Of a stretch of DNA of 64,000 bases, positions 36,218 to 46,606 are shown piece after piece (position 1 is the first letter of the stretch; the number at the start of each line of letters is the position of its first letter). This DNA is from Chelativorans sp. YIM 93263 (lineage in GTDB: Bacteria > Pseudomonadota > Alphaproteobacteria > Rhizobiales > Rhizobiaceae). Both the position numbers and the translations under genes were made by a program. The stretch lies in assembly GCF_028767125.1 (NCBI RefSeq), contig NZ_JAKCWP010000001.1, positions 310,001-374,000 of the forward strand, given 5' to 3'. The notes under the pieces are model-generated. The model was not told where the DNA came from, did not search any database, and saw only the letters and a list, made by a program, of their open reading frames with translations.

Positions 36218-36991
36218 ATGATAAGAAGCCGAAAGGGCTTTTGCGCCCTGAAAGGTTACCAATGGCTGCTGTTTGGCATGCTTCTGGTGGCGCCGCCGTT
36301 CTCACCCGATGCATTCGCCGAGGAGGGAAAAACTGCCGGCGTGGTGGAGTTGTTCACCAGCCAGGGCTGCAGCCGATGCCCGCCCGCCGACGAAATTCTT
36401 TCCGAACTAGCTGAGCGCAAGGACATGGTGGTCCTGGCCTATCACGTCAGCTACTGGGACTATCTCGGCTGGAAGGATGAATTCGCCACGCCTGAGAACA
36501 CGGCGCGGCAACGCGACTATGAGAACGTCTTAAACACCTCGGTCTATACGCCGCAGGCCGTAATAAACGGCGGTTTCAGCGAAGTGGGCTCCGACCGCGA
36601 GGCCTTGCTTTCATTGCTCGAAACGCATGCTCCGCTGCCGGTCGACGTCGAACTGTCATACAAGGAAAAAAGCCTCGTCATCGATGTAGGCAGCTCTTCG
36701 ACCGTGGAACCGGCTGCGGACACGCATGTCGTTCTGGTCTATTACCGCCCCCGACAGGCCGTGGCGATTCGCGAAGGCGAGAATGCGGGGCGGGAGATCG
36801 TCTATCGCAACATCGTAACGGACTTCCAGACCGTCGGGATGTGGCACGGTGAGCCGCTGCGGCTCGAGCTGCCGATGTCCCAGGTAAAGAAGAAGGGTGG
36901 CGGTTGCGCCGTCCTGCTCCAGAGCGTTGGAGAGCCGGGAAATCCCGGCCCCATCCTCGGGGCGGCAAACCGGGAAGTCGAGACGCGTTAG
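36218..36991 (+). CDS. DUF1223 domain protein (exported thioredoxin-like)
   Basis: 257 residues. A signal peptide (WLLFGMLLVAPPFSPDAFA) is followed by VVELFTSQGCSRCPPADEIL, where CSRC has the CxxC position of a thioredoxin fold, and VYTPQAVINGG, which resembles the cis-proline loop. DUF1223 proteins are found in alphaproteobacteria and their function is unknown; a periplasmic redox role is likely. ATG 36218 has GGAAG upstream. Tail-to-tail with pncA, 6 bp apart. Confidence 0.88.
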   Translation: MIRSRKGFCALKGYQWLLFGMLLVAPPFSPDAFAEEGKTAGVVELFTSQGCSRCPPADEILSELAERKDMVVLAYHVSYWDYLGWKDEFATPENTARQRDYENVLNTSVYTPQAVINGGFSEVGSDREALLSLLETHAPLPVDVELSYKEKSLVIDVGSSSTVEPAADTHVVLVYYRPRQAVAIREGENAGREIVYRNIVTDFQTVGMWHGEPLRLELPMSQVKKKGGGCAVLLQSVGEPGNPGPILGAANREVETR

Positions 36992-36997
36992 CCGCCT

Positions 36998-37597
36998 TCA
37001 CTGCAATTCGACACCGGCCTGCTTCATTTTCTCCATCATCGCATTCAGCGAGCCGTTGAGATCGATTCCGCGGCACGCGTCGAGCAGAACACGCGCCCCA
37101 AACCCCTGCTTGCGTGCATCGAGCGCGGAGTAGGCAACGCAGAAATCGGTCGCAAGGCCGGCGAATGCCACCCGGTCGATTCCACGCTCCCGCAGATAGC
37201 CGGTAAGCCCGGTGCGCGTTTCGTGGTCGTTCTCGAAGAAGGCCGAGTAACTGTCGATGTCGGCGCGAAAACCCTTTCTAACGACCAGCTCGGCGGGGGT
37301 CCAATCCAGATCCTTGTGGAAGGCGGCGCCGAATGTCCCCTGCACGCAATGATCCGGCCACAGAACCTGATCGCCATAGGGCATCTCCACGATCTCGAAT
37401 GGATTTTTCCCCTGGTGGCGGGAGGCGAAGCTCGAATGTCCGGCAGGATGCCAGTCCTGGGTCAAAAGCACATGGTCGAACCCGGTGATCAGATCGTTGA
37501 TGATCGGCACGACCTCGTCCCCGTTTTCCACCGCAAGCGCACCGCCTGGGCAAAAATCATTCTGAACATCGATAACGATGAGCGCTTCGGCTGGCAT
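36998..37597 (-). CDS. pncA: Nicotinamidase / isochorismatase-family hydrolase PncA
   Basis: 199 residues. Catalytic triad Asp10 (VIDVQNDF), Lys108 (VVRKGF) and Cys153 (TDFCVAYSA); metal ligands Asp48, His50 and His54 in TQDWHPAGH. It converts nicotinamide to nicotinate in NAD salvage. ATG 37597 has GGAG upstream; the open frame extends further but without family similarity. Divergent from the arsC-like gene. Confidence 0.94.
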   Translation of the reverse strand: MPAEALIVIDVQNDFCPGGALAVENGDEVVPIINDLITGFDHVLLTQDWHPAGHSSFASRHQGKNPFEIVEMPYGDQVLWPDHCVQGTFGAAFHKDLDWTPAELVVRKGFRADIDSYSAFFENDHETRTGLTGYLRERGIDRVAFAGLATDFCVAYSALDARKQGFGARVLLDACRGIDLNGSLNAMMEKMKQAGVELQ

Positions 37598-37798
37598 ACT
37601 GTTTCTCCGATCCTCGGTGCCGTCGGTTGGGCGGGATATACAGGAAGGTGGAACGAACAGCACGGCTTGGCAACCCGTTCGCGACGGAGACCGGACCGCA
37701 TCGACAGATATATCCGCGTTCATGGAAATATACTTGCAACGCCGGATCGGGTCGGGCTAGCTGACGAAAGAGGACAACGTCGCACACGAGGGAAAGCC

Positions 37799-38197
37799 AT
37801 GACCGCCACTATCTACCACAATCCGAAGTGCGGCACCTCGCGCAATGTGCTCGCCATCCTCCGCCAGGCGGGAGAGGAGCCGGAGGTGATCGAGTATCTC
37901 AAAAACCCGCCCAGCCGGGAAAAGCTTGTGGCGCTGCTTGCGGCCATGGACACGACACCGCGCGATCTCCTGCGCCGCAAGGGAACGCCCTATGACGAAC
38001 TAGGTCTGGGCGATCCCAAATGGAGCGACGACGAAATCGTCGGTTTCATGCTCGAACATCCGATTCTCATTAACCGGCCGATCGTCGAGACACCGCGCGG
38101 GACGAAGCTCTGCCGCCCCTCCGAAACGGTTCTGGAGCTCTTGCCGGAGGGAGCAGTTGAATCCTTCCGCAAGGAGGACGGAACAAAGGTACGCTAA
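37799..38197 (+). CDS. arsC: Arsenate reductase, glutaredoxin-dependent type (ArsC/YfgD family)
   Basis: 132 residues with the ArsC start MTATIYHNPKCGTSRN, catalytic Cys11, and the later Arg in INRPIVETPRGTKLCRP that binds the oxyanion. It reduces arsenate to arsenite with glutathione/glutaredoxin. GAGGGAAAG precedes ATG 37799. No arsR, arsB or acr3 gene is adjacent, so it stands alone as many chromosomal arsC-like genes do. Confidence 0.9.
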   Translation: MTATIYHNPKCGTSRNVLAILRQAGEEPEVIEYLKNPPSREKLVALLAAMDTTPRDLLRRKGTPYDELGLGDPKWSDDEIVGFMLEHPILINRPIVETPRGTKLCRPSETVLELLPEGAVESFRKEDGTKVR

Positions 38198-38276
38198 TCC
38201 GACTCGGGAGGGTCTTGTTTCTCGTGGGTTTATCGCCCTATCGTTCTTTTGAACCTCTATTTCAGCGGGAGCCGAC

Positions 38277-39443
38277 ATGGCCGGGACAATCGTCATTGCA
38301 CAGGGCGGCGGCCCAACCGCCGTGATCAACCAGACGGTCGCCGGTACGGCTCTGGAGGCCCGTAACCGCTACCCGGGCGCGCGCGTGCTCGGCGCGCTGC
38401 ACGGGGTGCGCGGCCTGCGCGAAGGGCGATTCGTAGATCTTTCCGACATACCGGAAGAAAAACTGCGCGCCATCGCCGCGACCCCGAGCGCCGCACTTGG
38501 CAGCACCCGCGACAAACCGGACGAGGCCTATTGCGACGCGATCTTGAAGGCGCTGCAGGACGTGTCCGCCGATGCCTTTATCTATATCGGCGGGAATGAC
38601 ACGGCCGGCACCCAGGCCATTCTTTCGGACGCCTCCGCCGGCAGAATCGCCTGCATCCATGCTCCCAAAACGATCGACAACGATCTTGTCGAGAACGATC
38701 ACACGCCGGGGTTCATATCGGCCGGATTGTTCGTCGCGAGCGCCTTCCAAAGCATCGACCTGGATTTTCGGGCCTTGCCCGGCATCTATGTGGGAATTGT
38801 CATGGGCCGCCATGCCGGCTTTCTCACCGCCGCGTCAACCGCATGGGCTCTGGACCAAGACAGTGGGCCGCATCTGGTCTATGCGCCGGAGCGGCCGTTC
38901 GAACGCGCGCGTTTCGTCGAAGACGTCCGTTCCGTGTTCGACCGGCACGGACGCTGCATCGTGTCCATGTCCGAGGGAGTCGTCGGCCCGGACGGCCGTT
39001 CGCTGGTTGAAACCATCGTGCCCGAGCACATGCAGGAGCGTGACCAGCACGGCAATATCCGCCTTTCGGGCACGGATCTCGGCCAGGCGATCGAAAACGT
39101 GCTGGCGAACGATCTCCCCGGCAGGCGTGCCCGCGTGGATACGTTTGGCTATCTGCCGCGCGGAAACATCGCCACCATCGATGACACGGACGCAAAGGAG
39201 GCCTTCGAGGCGGGCGCGTTTGCCGTCGAAATGCTTGAGGAAGGAAGCGGCTCGGTTGCGCTCCAATATGATGGCGAAGGGACTGTTTTCCGGCGCGTAC
39301 CGCTGTCGGACGTTGCGGGCAAGACCCGGCACATGCCTGCAGAATTCCTGCGCAACGAAGAAAATCACGTGTCCGATGCGTGCCGCGCCTATCTGCAAAG
39401 GCTTTTGCCGCGGCGCTATCCTGTCGCCAGACCCTTCGTGTAG
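38277..39443 (+). CDS. pfp: Pyrophosphate-dependent 6-phosphofructokinase
   Basis: 388 residues. GGGPTAVINQ is the nucleotide/PPi loop, YIGGNDTAGT at ~103-112 replaces the ATP-type GGDGS, and PKTIDND (130-136) carries the lysine typical of PPi-using enzymes instead of the glycine of ATP-PFK. MGRHAGFL and EGVVGPDGR follow. It phosphorylates fructose 6-phosphate reversibly with PPi. CGGGAG precedes ATG 38277. Single gene, convergent with xth. Confidence 0.93.
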   Translation: MAGTIVIAQGGGPTAVINQTVAGTALEARNRYPGARVLGALHGVRGLREGRFVDLSDIPEEKLRAIAATPSAALGSTRDKPDEAYCDAILKALQDVSADAFIYIGGNDTAGTQAILSDASAGRIACIHAPKTIDNDLVENDHTPGFISAGLFVASAFQSIDLDFRALPGIYVGIVMGRHAGFLTAASTAWALDQDSGPHLVYAPERPFERARFVEDVRSVFDRHGRCIVSMSEGVVGPDGRSLVETIVPEHMQERDQHGNIRLSGTDLGQAIENVLANDLPGRRARVDTFGYLPRGNIATIDDTDAKEAFEAGAFAVEMLEEGSGSVALQYDGEGTVFRRVPLSDVAGKTRHMPAEFLRNEENHVSDACRAYLQRLLPRRYPVARPFV

Positions 39444-39461
39444 AGCTCCGGACGCACGCCC

Positions 39462-40262
39462 TTAGCCGAATTCGGCTATGACGGGAACGTGGTCGGAGGG
39501 GCGCTCCCAGCCGCGCGCCTCGCGAAGCACCTCCACCCGGGACAATGCCGGGACGAGGTCGTCCGACGACCAGATATGGTCGAGCCGGCGCCCGCGGTCG
39601 GGAATGTTCCAATCCTTTGCCCGATAGCTCCACCAGGAAAAGAGCTTTTCCTCCGGCGGGATGTGCTGGCGCACCAGATCAACCCAGCCGCCCTTGCCGC
39701 GAACGCCTTCAAGCCCATCGGTCTCCACCGGGGTATGGCTGACCACGTTGAGAAGCTGCTTGTGCGACCAGACATCCGTGGCCAGCGGCGCGACGTTCAA
39801 ATCACCGACCAGAAGTGAGGCGTCCTTGACGTCGCCGACGGAGCGCACATCATGCATTTCCTTCAGGAAGTCCAGTTTGTGCCGGAATTTCGGATTGACC
39901 TCTGGGTCCGGCTCGTCGCCGCCAGCGGGCACATAGAAATTGTGCAGGAGGATGCGCTGCCCGTTGAGTGCTACCGCTGTCGAAACGTGACGGCAGTCCG
40001 CCTTGGAGCAGAAATCGCGTTTCTCCACCAGGGTCATGGGCCGGCGTGAGACCGTCGCCACCCCGTGATAACCCTTCTGGCCGTTCATCGCGATATGCTC
40101 ATATCCCAGCTTCCGGAACGCCGCCGAGGGAAACTGGTCATCCGGGCATTTGGTCTCCTGCAGACACAAGACGTCCGGTTGGTATTCCTCGAGAAAACGG
40201 CGCACCAGAGGCAGGCGCAGGCGAACGGAATTGATATTCCAGGTGGCGACTTTCAAAGGCAT
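39462..40262 (-). CDS. xth: Exodeoxyribonuclease III
   Basis: 266 residues of the ExoIII/APE family: TWNINSVRLRL (metal Asn), LCLQETKCPDDQFP (Glu), LLVGDLNVAP (Asp/Asn) and ERPSDHVPVIAEF (final Asp-His). It is an AP endonuclease and 3'-exonuclease of base-excision repair. ATG 40262 gives the canonical N terminus; 60 extra bases upstream stay open but do not fit. Next to lolA and ftsK, a gene order common in rhizobia. Confidence 0.95.
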   Translation of the reverse strand: MPLKVATWNINSVRLRLPLVRRFLEEYQPDVLCLQETKCPDDQFPSAAFRKLGYEHIAMNGQKGYHGVATVSRRPMTLVEKRDFCSKADCRHVSTAVALNGQRILLHNFYVPAGGDEPDPEVNPKFRHKLDFLKEMHDVRSVGDVKDASLLVGDLNVAPLATDVWSHKQLLNVVSHTPVETDGLEGVRGKGGWVDLVRQHIPPEEKLFSWWSYRAKDWNIPDRGRRLDHIWSSDDLVPALSRVEVLREARGWERPSDHVPVIAEFG

Positions 40263-40352
40263 TGGGCACGATCCGGCTTCTAGGGCAGAAGCCGGAATAG
40301 CTTGCGGCGAGGAGGCGTGCAAGGGTGCCGCAGGCCGGGATTTCGGAAGCGC

Positions 40353-40988
40353 CTATCGAGCGTCGCGATTCAACGAATTGATGCGACGATGATCGATCTG
40401 AAACACGCTCGGGTCGAACGTAACGCCCTGCCGGACGCCGTCGACCATCACGGTCGTATCCCGCCCCTGCGCATCGGTAATCGTCCACTGGCGCAGGTCA
40501 TAGCTGTCCGCATCGAACATCATGGTGATGGTCGAACTGCCGAAGGCCTGACGGTTTGCCAACGCGATCGTGATGAGGTCTTCCTCTTCCTGCACGCTCT
40601 GCACCGTGTTTGCGGAAAGATCGATTCGCTCGTCCAGAAGAAGCTTCAACGGCGTCTGGGAAAGCGGATAGACGTCGGCCGTGTTGAGCTTCCTGTTCTC
40701 AACAACCACGGACGTACCGTCCGACATCACACGAAGACCGGTCGAGCGATCGTAGTCGAAGCGGATCTTGCCGGGACGCTCGAGATAGAACGTTCCGCCC
40801 GTTTGTTCGCCGCGCGGGCCGAACTGCACGAAGTCGCCGGTCATGGTGCGTACATTCGAGAAATGGTTGGCGATGTTTTGCACCACTTCCGATGCGGCAT
40901 GCGCACTGCCCGCCGCCATAACGGCCAGCGCGAAGGCGAGTGCAAACATCACGGAATTGGCGGTTCTGAAACCGACGGTTTTCATCAT
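40353..40988 (-). CDS. lolA: Outer-membrane lipoprotein carrier protein LolA-family
   Basis: 211 residues. A Sec signal (VMFALAFALAVMAAGSAHA) precedes the LolA beta-barrel-like domain: MTGDFVQFGPRGEQTGGTFYLERPGKIRFDYD is the conserved first half, with DLRQWTITDAQGRDTTVM later. It ferries lipoproteins across the periplasm to the outer membrane. GGAG lies 10 bases before ATG 40988. Follows ftsK by 98 bp on the same strand. Confidence 0.92.
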   Translation of the reverse strand: MMKTVGFRTANSVMFALAFALAVMAAGSAHAASEVVQNIANHFSNVRTMTGDFVQFGPRGEQTGGTFYLERPGKIRFDYDRSTGLRVMSDGTSVVVENRKLNTADVYPLSQTPLKLLLDERIDLSANTVQSVQEEEDLITIALANRQAFGSSTITMMFDADSYDLRQWTITDAQGRDTTVMVDGVRQGVTFDPSVFQIDHRRINSLNRDAR

Positions 40989-41086
40989 GAGCTACGTTCT
41001 CCGAACTCTTTCAGCCCAACAGATAGGGCACCAGCAGGGCCAAAGTTAGACGGCCGCCCGACATGAATCCCCCCATCGGAAAAATT

Positions 41087-43609
41087 TCACGCCTCATCCT
41101 GTTCCGTCGGAACGAGGATTTCACGTTTGCCGGCGTGGTTGGCCGGACCGACGATCCCTTCCTGCTCCATGCGTTCGATGATGGAGGCGGCGCGGTTATA
41201 GCCGATACCGAGCCGGCGCTGGATGTAGCTGGTCGACGCCTTGCCGTCTCGCAGAACGACCGCAACCGCCTGGTCGTACGGATCATCCGATTCGGAGAGA
41301 TTGCTCACGGAACCGCCATCCCCCGAGTCGCCATCGCCATCGTCTTCCAGCACCTCGTCGAGATAGTCCGGCACACCCTGGGCCTTTAGGTGCTCGACGA
41401 TCTGTTCGACCTCTCCATCCGAGACGAACGCGCCGTGCACGCGCTGTACGCGGCCGCCGCCGGGCATATAGAGCATGTCACCCATGCCCAGGAGCTGTTC
41501 CGCCCCCTGCTCGCCGAGAATGGTGCGGCTGTCGATCTTCGACGTGACCTGGAAGGAAATGCGCGTGGGGAAGTTGGCCTTGATCGTGCCGGTGATCACA
41601 TCCACGGACGGTCGCTGTGTCGCCATGATAACGTGAATGCCGGCGGCGCGCGCCATCTGCGCCAGGCGCTGCACCGCGCCTTCGATGTCCTTTCCGGCCA
41701 CCATCATCAGGTCGGCCATTTCATCGATGATGACGACGATGAAGGGCATCGGCTCGAGTTCGAGTTCCTCCGTCTCGTAGATCGCCTCGCCCGTCTGGCG
41801 GTCGAAGCCGGTCTGCACGGTACGGGTGATTGGCTCACCCTTTTTCTTCGCCGCATTGACGCGCTGATTAAATCCTTCGACGTTGCGCACGCCGACCTTG
41901 GACATCTTGCGGTAGCGGTCTTCCATCTCCCGCACGGTCCATTTCAGCGCTACCACCGCCTTCTTCGGATCCGTGACGACGGGCGTGAGAAGATGCGGAA
42001 TCCCCTCATAAACGGACAGCTCCAGCATTTTCGGGTCGATCATGATCACCCGGCACTGCTCCGGCGTCATGCGGTAGAGCAGCGACAGGATCATGGTATT
42101 GATGGCAACCGATTTACCCGACCCGGTCGTGCCGGCAACAAGCAGGTGCGGCATCTTCGCAAGATCGGCGATCACGGACCCGCCATTGATGGTCTTTCCG
42201 AGGGTGAGCGCCAGCCGGGACTTGGTGGTCTCGAACTCGCGGCTGGCAAGCAGCTCACGCAGGAAAACCGTCTCGCGCGTCAAATTGGGAAGTTCGATCC
42301 CGATCGCGTTGCGGCCGGGGACCACCGCCACACGCGCGGCGATCGCGCTCATGGAGCGGGCGATATCGTCGGCCAGTCCGATAACGCGGGAAGACTTGAT
42401 ACCCGGGGCGGGCTCCAGTTCATAAAGGGTGACGACCGGACCGGGGCGTACGTGAATGATCTCGCCCTTGACCCCGAAATCCTGCAGCACGCCTTCAAGA
42501 AGCCGGGCATTCTGCTCCAGCGCATCTTTGGCGAGACTGGGGTCCCGGCCGGTCGCTTTCGGCTCGGACAAAAGGTGAAGCGACGGCAGCTTGAACTCGC
42601 CCGAATCAAGAAAGGACGGCTGCGCTTCCCGCCGCACCCGGGTTCCGGGCGCAGGTCGGGGTGCCGGATTTTCGACACGTGCGGCCGGGTCTGCTGGCGG
42701 AGACGCGGCCGGCGGGGCCGTTTGCAGCGGCTGCTGCGGCGAGTAAACCTCACCGAGAGTATCGATGCCTAAGCCATCTTCGCGGAAGTCCGGCTCGATG
42801 CGCTCCGCGGTCTCCTCCGACGATACCGGCGGCTGAGGCATTGGAATGTCGAGTTCCTCCGGAAGCTCGCTGTTCTTTACACCAAAGTGCCGGCGCCAAT
42901 AGGAACGCGCGGAAAGCCACCAATGCGCCAGCACACCGATGGCTACGAAGCCTTCGTTCTCCCCCGAATCCTCGAAATCATCATAGGGCGCGTCAAACGC
43001 TTCCGACTCGTTCTCGTGTGAATCCGCAGCCTCCGGCGTCCGCCCGATTGCACCTGCGCCATAGAGCGTCAGCGCAATGGCAGGCCCTATGAGAAGGGCG
43101 CCCACCAGGATTCCGAACCATCCTTGCGGGTAGCTGCCGCTGACCACCGCTGGCGCGGCCAGCAGCATGTCGCCGAACACGCCGCCCAAGCCGGTCGGCA
43201 GAGGCCATGTTTGCGGCGGCGTAACGCAACCCGCCACACCGGCTGCCAGCACAGCGCCTGTAAACCACGCGGCCAGACGGCGCAGCGGATGGTCGATCGC
43301 GCGCGCAGCGAGCAAAAAGAAGCCCCAGAAAACAGCCGGTACGAGCCCGGCCACGGCCGCAAGCCCGAAGAACTGCATCGCTATGTCGGAATAAACCGCG
43401 CCGGGATAGCCCATCGCGTTCGTTACGGGGTTGTCGGTCGCGTAGCTGAAGCTCGGATCGGCAACATTCCAGGTCCCCAGACTTGCCAGACAGAACGCCG
43501 CAAGCACCAGCGTGGCAAGCCCCACGCCACGCCAGACCTGTCGTCGCAGAAAGACCTGCGCACCAAACCCATCATCATAAAATGCAATCGCGGAAGACCC
43601 GGAACTCAT
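41087..43609 (-). CDS. ftsK: DNA translocase FtsK
   Basis: About 840 residues. The N-terminal ~200 residues hold membrane helices that anchor it at the septum, then a Pro/acidic linker (~residues 210-340), then the RecA-like motor with Walker [14 protein letters not shown] (about 495) and Walker [13 protein letters not shown] (about 625), and the C-terminal gamma winged helix ([24 protein letters not shown]) that reads KOPS. It pumps chromosome dimers at division. ATG 43609 has GGGGA upstream; ATG 43627 does not. Confidence 0.96.
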   Translation of the reverse strand: MSSGSSAIAFYDDGFGAQVFLRRQVWRGVGLATLVLAAFCLASLGTWNVADPSFSYATDNPVTNAMGYPGAVYSDIAMQFFGLAAVAGLVPAVFWGFFLLAARAIDHPLRRLAAWFTGAVLAAGVAGCVTPPQTWPLPTGLGGVFGDMLLAAPAVVSGSYPQGWFGILVGALLIGPAIALTLYGAGAIGRTPEAADSHENESEAFDAPYDDFEDSGENEGFVAIGVLAHWWLSARSYWRRHFGVKNSELPEELDIPMPQPPVSSEETAERIEPDFREDGLGIDTLGEVYSPQQPLQTAPPAASPPADPAARVENPAPRPAPGTRVRREAQPSFLDSGEFKLPSLHLLSEPKATGRDPSLAKDALEQNARLLEGVLQDFGVKGEIIHVRPGPVVTLYELEPAPGIKSSRVIGLADDIARSMSAIAARVAVVPGRNAIGIELPNLTRETVFLRELLASREFETTKSRLALTLGKTINGGSVIADLAKMPHLLVAGTTGSGKSVAINTMILSLLYRMTPEQCRVIMIDPKMLELSVYEGIPHLLTPVVTDPKKAVVALKWTVREMEDRYRKMSKVGVRNVEGFNQRVNAAKKKGEPITRTVQTGFDRQTGEAIYETEELELEPMPFIVVIIDEMADLMMVAGKDIEGAVQRLAQMARAAGIHVIMATQRPSVDVITGTIKANFPTRISFQVTSKIDSRTILGEQGAEQLLGMGDMLYMPGGGRVQRVHGAFVSDGEVEQIVEHLKAQGVPDYLDEVLEDDGDGDSGDGGSVSNLSESDDPYDQAVAVVLRDGKASTSYIQRRLGIGYNRAASIIERMEQEGIVGPANHAGKREILVPTEQDEA

Positions 43610-43742
43610 ACGCTTTTCCCCGTCCATCGGTCACGAAATAGGCGTGCCTGAGAGCGCCCTGGACGCTGCCGACCCTAGCGGCACATGGTTAAGGCGGCAT
43701 TAACCATGGCCGGGCTGTGTGCGTTTTCGCGGAGAGAAGGCC

Positions 43743-43771
43743 AAAAAAAAAGGCCCGGATTTCTCCGGGCC
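43743..43771 (-). terminator. Rho-independent terminator of glnK-amtB
   Basis: On the minus strand GGCCCGGA, loop GAAA, TCCGGGCC, then nine T. Perfect 8-bp GC-rich stem, 26 bp after the amtB stop and before ftsK. Confidence 0.92.
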
Positions 43772-43797
43772 AAGCGGTCAACTGTTGAGGAGTGGCG

Positions 43798-45159
43798 CTA
43801 TCGCACGCGCGAGGCGACGAACTCCGGATAAGCCTCGACGCCGATTTCGCCAACGTCGAGCCCACTTTCTTCTTCGTCGGGCTTCACTCTCAGGCCCACT
43901 GTCACCTTGAGAATCATCCAGATGACGAACGAGACGGCGAAGGTGAACACGCCATACGCGACAATGCCGACGATCTGGACGCCGAAGCTCGTATCTCCAT
44001 TCGTCAGAGGCACGGCCAGCGTGCCCCAGATACCGGCGATCAGATGGACCGGAATCGCGCCGACCACATCATCGATCTTGAGCTTGTCGAGAAGCGGTAC
44101 CGTGAAGACGACGATCACGCCGCCGACCGCGCCGATGAGAATCGCGGCAAACGGGCTGGGCGTGAGAGGTTCCGCCGTGATCGAGACGAGACCGGCCAGC
44201 GCACCGTTGAGCACGAAGGTGATATCGACCTTCTTGTATACGATCTGCGTCAGAATAAGCGTGGCGACCACACCGCCGGCAGCGGCGAGATTGGTGTTGG
44301 CGAAGATGCGGCTGACGTCGGATGCGTCGGCGTTGGAAGCCAACGCAAGCTGGGACGCACCGTTGAAGCCGAACCAGCCGAGCCACAGGATGAAAGTGCC
44401 GAGCGTGGCGAGCGCCATATTGGAGCCGGGGATCGGCTGCACTTGTCCCTGCGGACCGTATTTGCCCTCGCGCGCGCCAAGCAGAATAGCGCCGGCAAGC
44501 GCCGCCCAACCCCCCACCGAATGGACGAGCGTCGATCCGGCGAAGTCGGAAAAGCCCATCTCGGCGAGCCAGCCGCCGCCCCATTGCCATGATCCGGCAA
44601 TCGGATAGATGAACCCGGTCAGGATGACGACGAAAATGAGGAACGGCCACAGCTTGATGCGCTCTGCCAGCGTCCCCGACACGATCGAGGCGGCTGTCGC
44701 CACGAAGACCATCTGGAAGAACCAGTCCGAAGCGACCGCGTAATCGCCTTCGTTGGCCACGCCTGCATCCGGCCAGTTGTACGGCCACAACGTGCCGAAG
44801 AAGCCGTTCACGTCGACATACATCAGCGAGTAGCCCACCGCCCAATACATCAGACCGGCGATGGAATAGAGGGCTATATTCTTCAAGAGCTGCATCGATA
44901 CGTTCTTCGAACGCACCATGCCGGCCTCGAGCATCGCAAAACCGGCCGCCATCCACATGACGAGGAAGCCACCCATGAGGAACAAGAGCGTGTTGAAAAC
45001 AAAGGCTGTCTCGCCGCTTACGCTAGCCGCGGTCGTCCCCGCCTCCACGGCTTCTTCAGCCGCCTCCTGAGCGGCAGCCGGCAATGCGGCGAAGACGGCC
45101 AAGGCGATTCCCCCAAGCCCAACCCAGCGGCTCGCGATTGTAAAGTTCGGAAGTTTCAT
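43798..45159 (-). CDS. amtB: Ammonium transporter AmtB
   Basis: 453 residues with a signal peptide (IALAVFAALPAAAQ), a short acidic periplasmic segment and 11 membrane helices. Family motifs: FLMGGFLVMWMAAGFAMLEAGMVRSKN, the periplasmic Trp/Phe gate region, TLVHSVGGWAALAGAILLG (pore His) and the second pore His in PVHLIAGIWG. It imports ammonium and is blocked by GlnK. AAGGAG precedes ATG 45159, 29 bp after glnK. Co-transcribed from the sigma-54 promoter upstream of glnK. Confidence 0.96.
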   Translation of the reverse strand: MKLPNFTIASRWVGLGGIALAVFAALPAAAQEAAEEAVEAGTTAASVSGETAFVFNTLLFLMGGFLVMWMAAGFAMLEAGMVRSKNVSMQLLKNIALYSIAGLMYWAVGYSLMYVDVNGFFGTLWPYNWPDAGVANEGDYAVASDWFFQMVFVATAASIVSGTLAERIKLWPFLIFVVILTGFIYPIAGSWQWGGGWLAEMGFSDFAGSTLVHSVGGWAALAGAILLGAREGKYGPQGQVQPIPGSNMALATLGTFILWLGWFGFNGASQLALASNADASDVSRIFANTNLAAAGGVVATLILTQIVYKKVDITFVLNGALAGLVSITAEPLTPSPFAAILIGAVGGVIVVFTVPLLDKLKIDDVVGAIPVHLIAGIWGTLAVPLTNGDTSFGVQIVGIVAYGVFTFAVSFVIWMILKVTVGLRVKPDEEESGLDVGEIGVEAYPEFVASRVR

Positions 45160-45188
45160 TCTCGTTCTCCTTGAAGACCCGAAATCGC

Positions 45189-45605
<417 letters not shown>

Positions 45606-45620
45606 TCAAATGCCGTGCCA
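45606..45620 (-). promoter_or_regulatory. Sigma-54 (RpoN) promoter of glnK-amtB
   Basis: On the minus strand TGGCACGGCATTTGA matches the -24/-12 consensus TGGCACG-N4-TTGC at all fixed positions but the last; the GG and the -12 G are separated by the required 10 bases. Expected start of transcription is near 45594, leaving a leader of about 65 bases. Fits known RpoN/NtrC control of glnK-amtB. Confidence 0.8.
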
Positions 45621-45633
45621 GTTTCACGACATG

Positions 45634-45648
45634 CAGCACAAGGTGCTG
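45634..45648. promoter_or_regulatory. Dyad CAGCAC-N3-GTGCTG upstream of the glnK promoter
   Basis: Perfect 6-bp arms (45634-45639 and 45643-45648), 14 bp upstream of the -24 element. GCAC/GTGC arms recall NtrC sites, but the spacing is shorter than usual and the distance to the promoter is small for an enhancer. Possible NtrC or other regulator site. Confidence 0.4.
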
Positions 45649-45739
45649 ATATTACAGGAGAAACAAGCGACACTAGTCGGTCGGAGCGACGGTCGCATTC
45701 CCGCGCCTGCACAAAGAGCAGGCAAATCTGCGATATTGC

Positions 45740-46606
45740 CTATTTCTTCCGCAGCCGAACCAACCCTTCCTGGGCGACCGAGGCGATGAGCCTTCCCTCG
45801 CGCGAATAGATGTTTCCACGCGAAAGACCGCGTGCTCCGCGGGAAGAGGGGCTGTCCTGCGTATAGAGAAGCCAGTCGTCGAGCGGATCGGGCCGATGAA
45901 ACCACATCGCGTGATCGAGGCTGGCCATCTGCAGCTCGGGATCGAAGATCGAGCGCCCATGCGCGAATGTCACGGTATCGAGCAGCGTCAGGTCGGAAAG
46001 ATAAGCCAGCACCGCGGCCTGCACACAGCGGTCGTCGGGCACCGGGCCCGTTGCGCGTAGCCAGATATGCTGAAAGGGCGGAAGCTTGTCCCGCGTCGTA
46101 TAGTGCTCCAAGCTGACAGGGCGGATCTCAACCGGACGCTCGCGCTCCCAGTATCGGCGAATATTTTCCGGAATCCGATCGCCGAACGCGGCGAGGAACT
46201 CTTTCATCGCGCCGAGCGTCTCCGGTGATGGAACACCATCCGGCATCGGAAGTTGATGTTCCAGGCCGTCCTCGTCGATCTGAAAAGAGGCGGAAAGGGA
46301 GAAGATTGCATGGCCGTGCTGGATGGCGACGACACGCCTGGTCGTAAAGCTGCCGCCGTCGCGGATACGGTCCACTTCGTAGATGATCGGAACGGTCGGA
46401 TCGCCGGGCCGCATGAAATAGCAGTGCAGCGAATGAACGAAACGGTGGGCAGCGACGGTCCGCTGGGCGGCGGCAAGCGCCTGGCCGATCACTTGTCCGC
46501 CGAAAACGCGCTGCCAGCCGACTTGCGGACTGCGACCACGAAACAGGTTGTGTTCAATCCGCTCCAGATCAAGTATGTGGAGAAGCTCCTGCATCGCGGA
46601 TGTCAT
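45740..46606 (-). CDS. tesB: Acyl-CoA thioesterase II (TesB)
   Basis: 288 residues forming a double hotdog. N-terminal LERIEHNLFRGRSPQVGWQRVFGGQVIGQALAAA, HSLHCYFMRPGDPTVPIIYEVDRIRDGGSFTTRRV, and C-terminal LAYLSDLTLLDT and SLDHAMWFHRP with the catalytic Asp are textbook TesB. It hydrolyses medium and long acyl-CoA. GGAGGAG precedes ATG 46606. Divergent from the FAD monooxygenase gene over 95 bp. Confidence 0.95.
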   Translation of the reverse strand: MTSAMQELLHILDLERIEHNLFRGRSPQVGWQRVFGGQVIGQALAAAQRTVAAHRFVHSLHCYFMRPGDPTVPIIYEVDRIRDGGSFTTRRVVAIQHGHAIFSLSASFQIDEDGLEHQLPMPDGVPSPETLGAMKEFLAAFGDRIPENIRRYWERERPVEIRPVSLEHYTTRDKLPPFQHIWLRATGPVPDDRCVQAAVLAYLSDLTLLDTVTFAHGRSIFDPELQMASLDHAMWFHRPDPLDDWLLYTQDSPSSRGARGLSRGNIYSREGRLIASVAQEGLVRLRKK

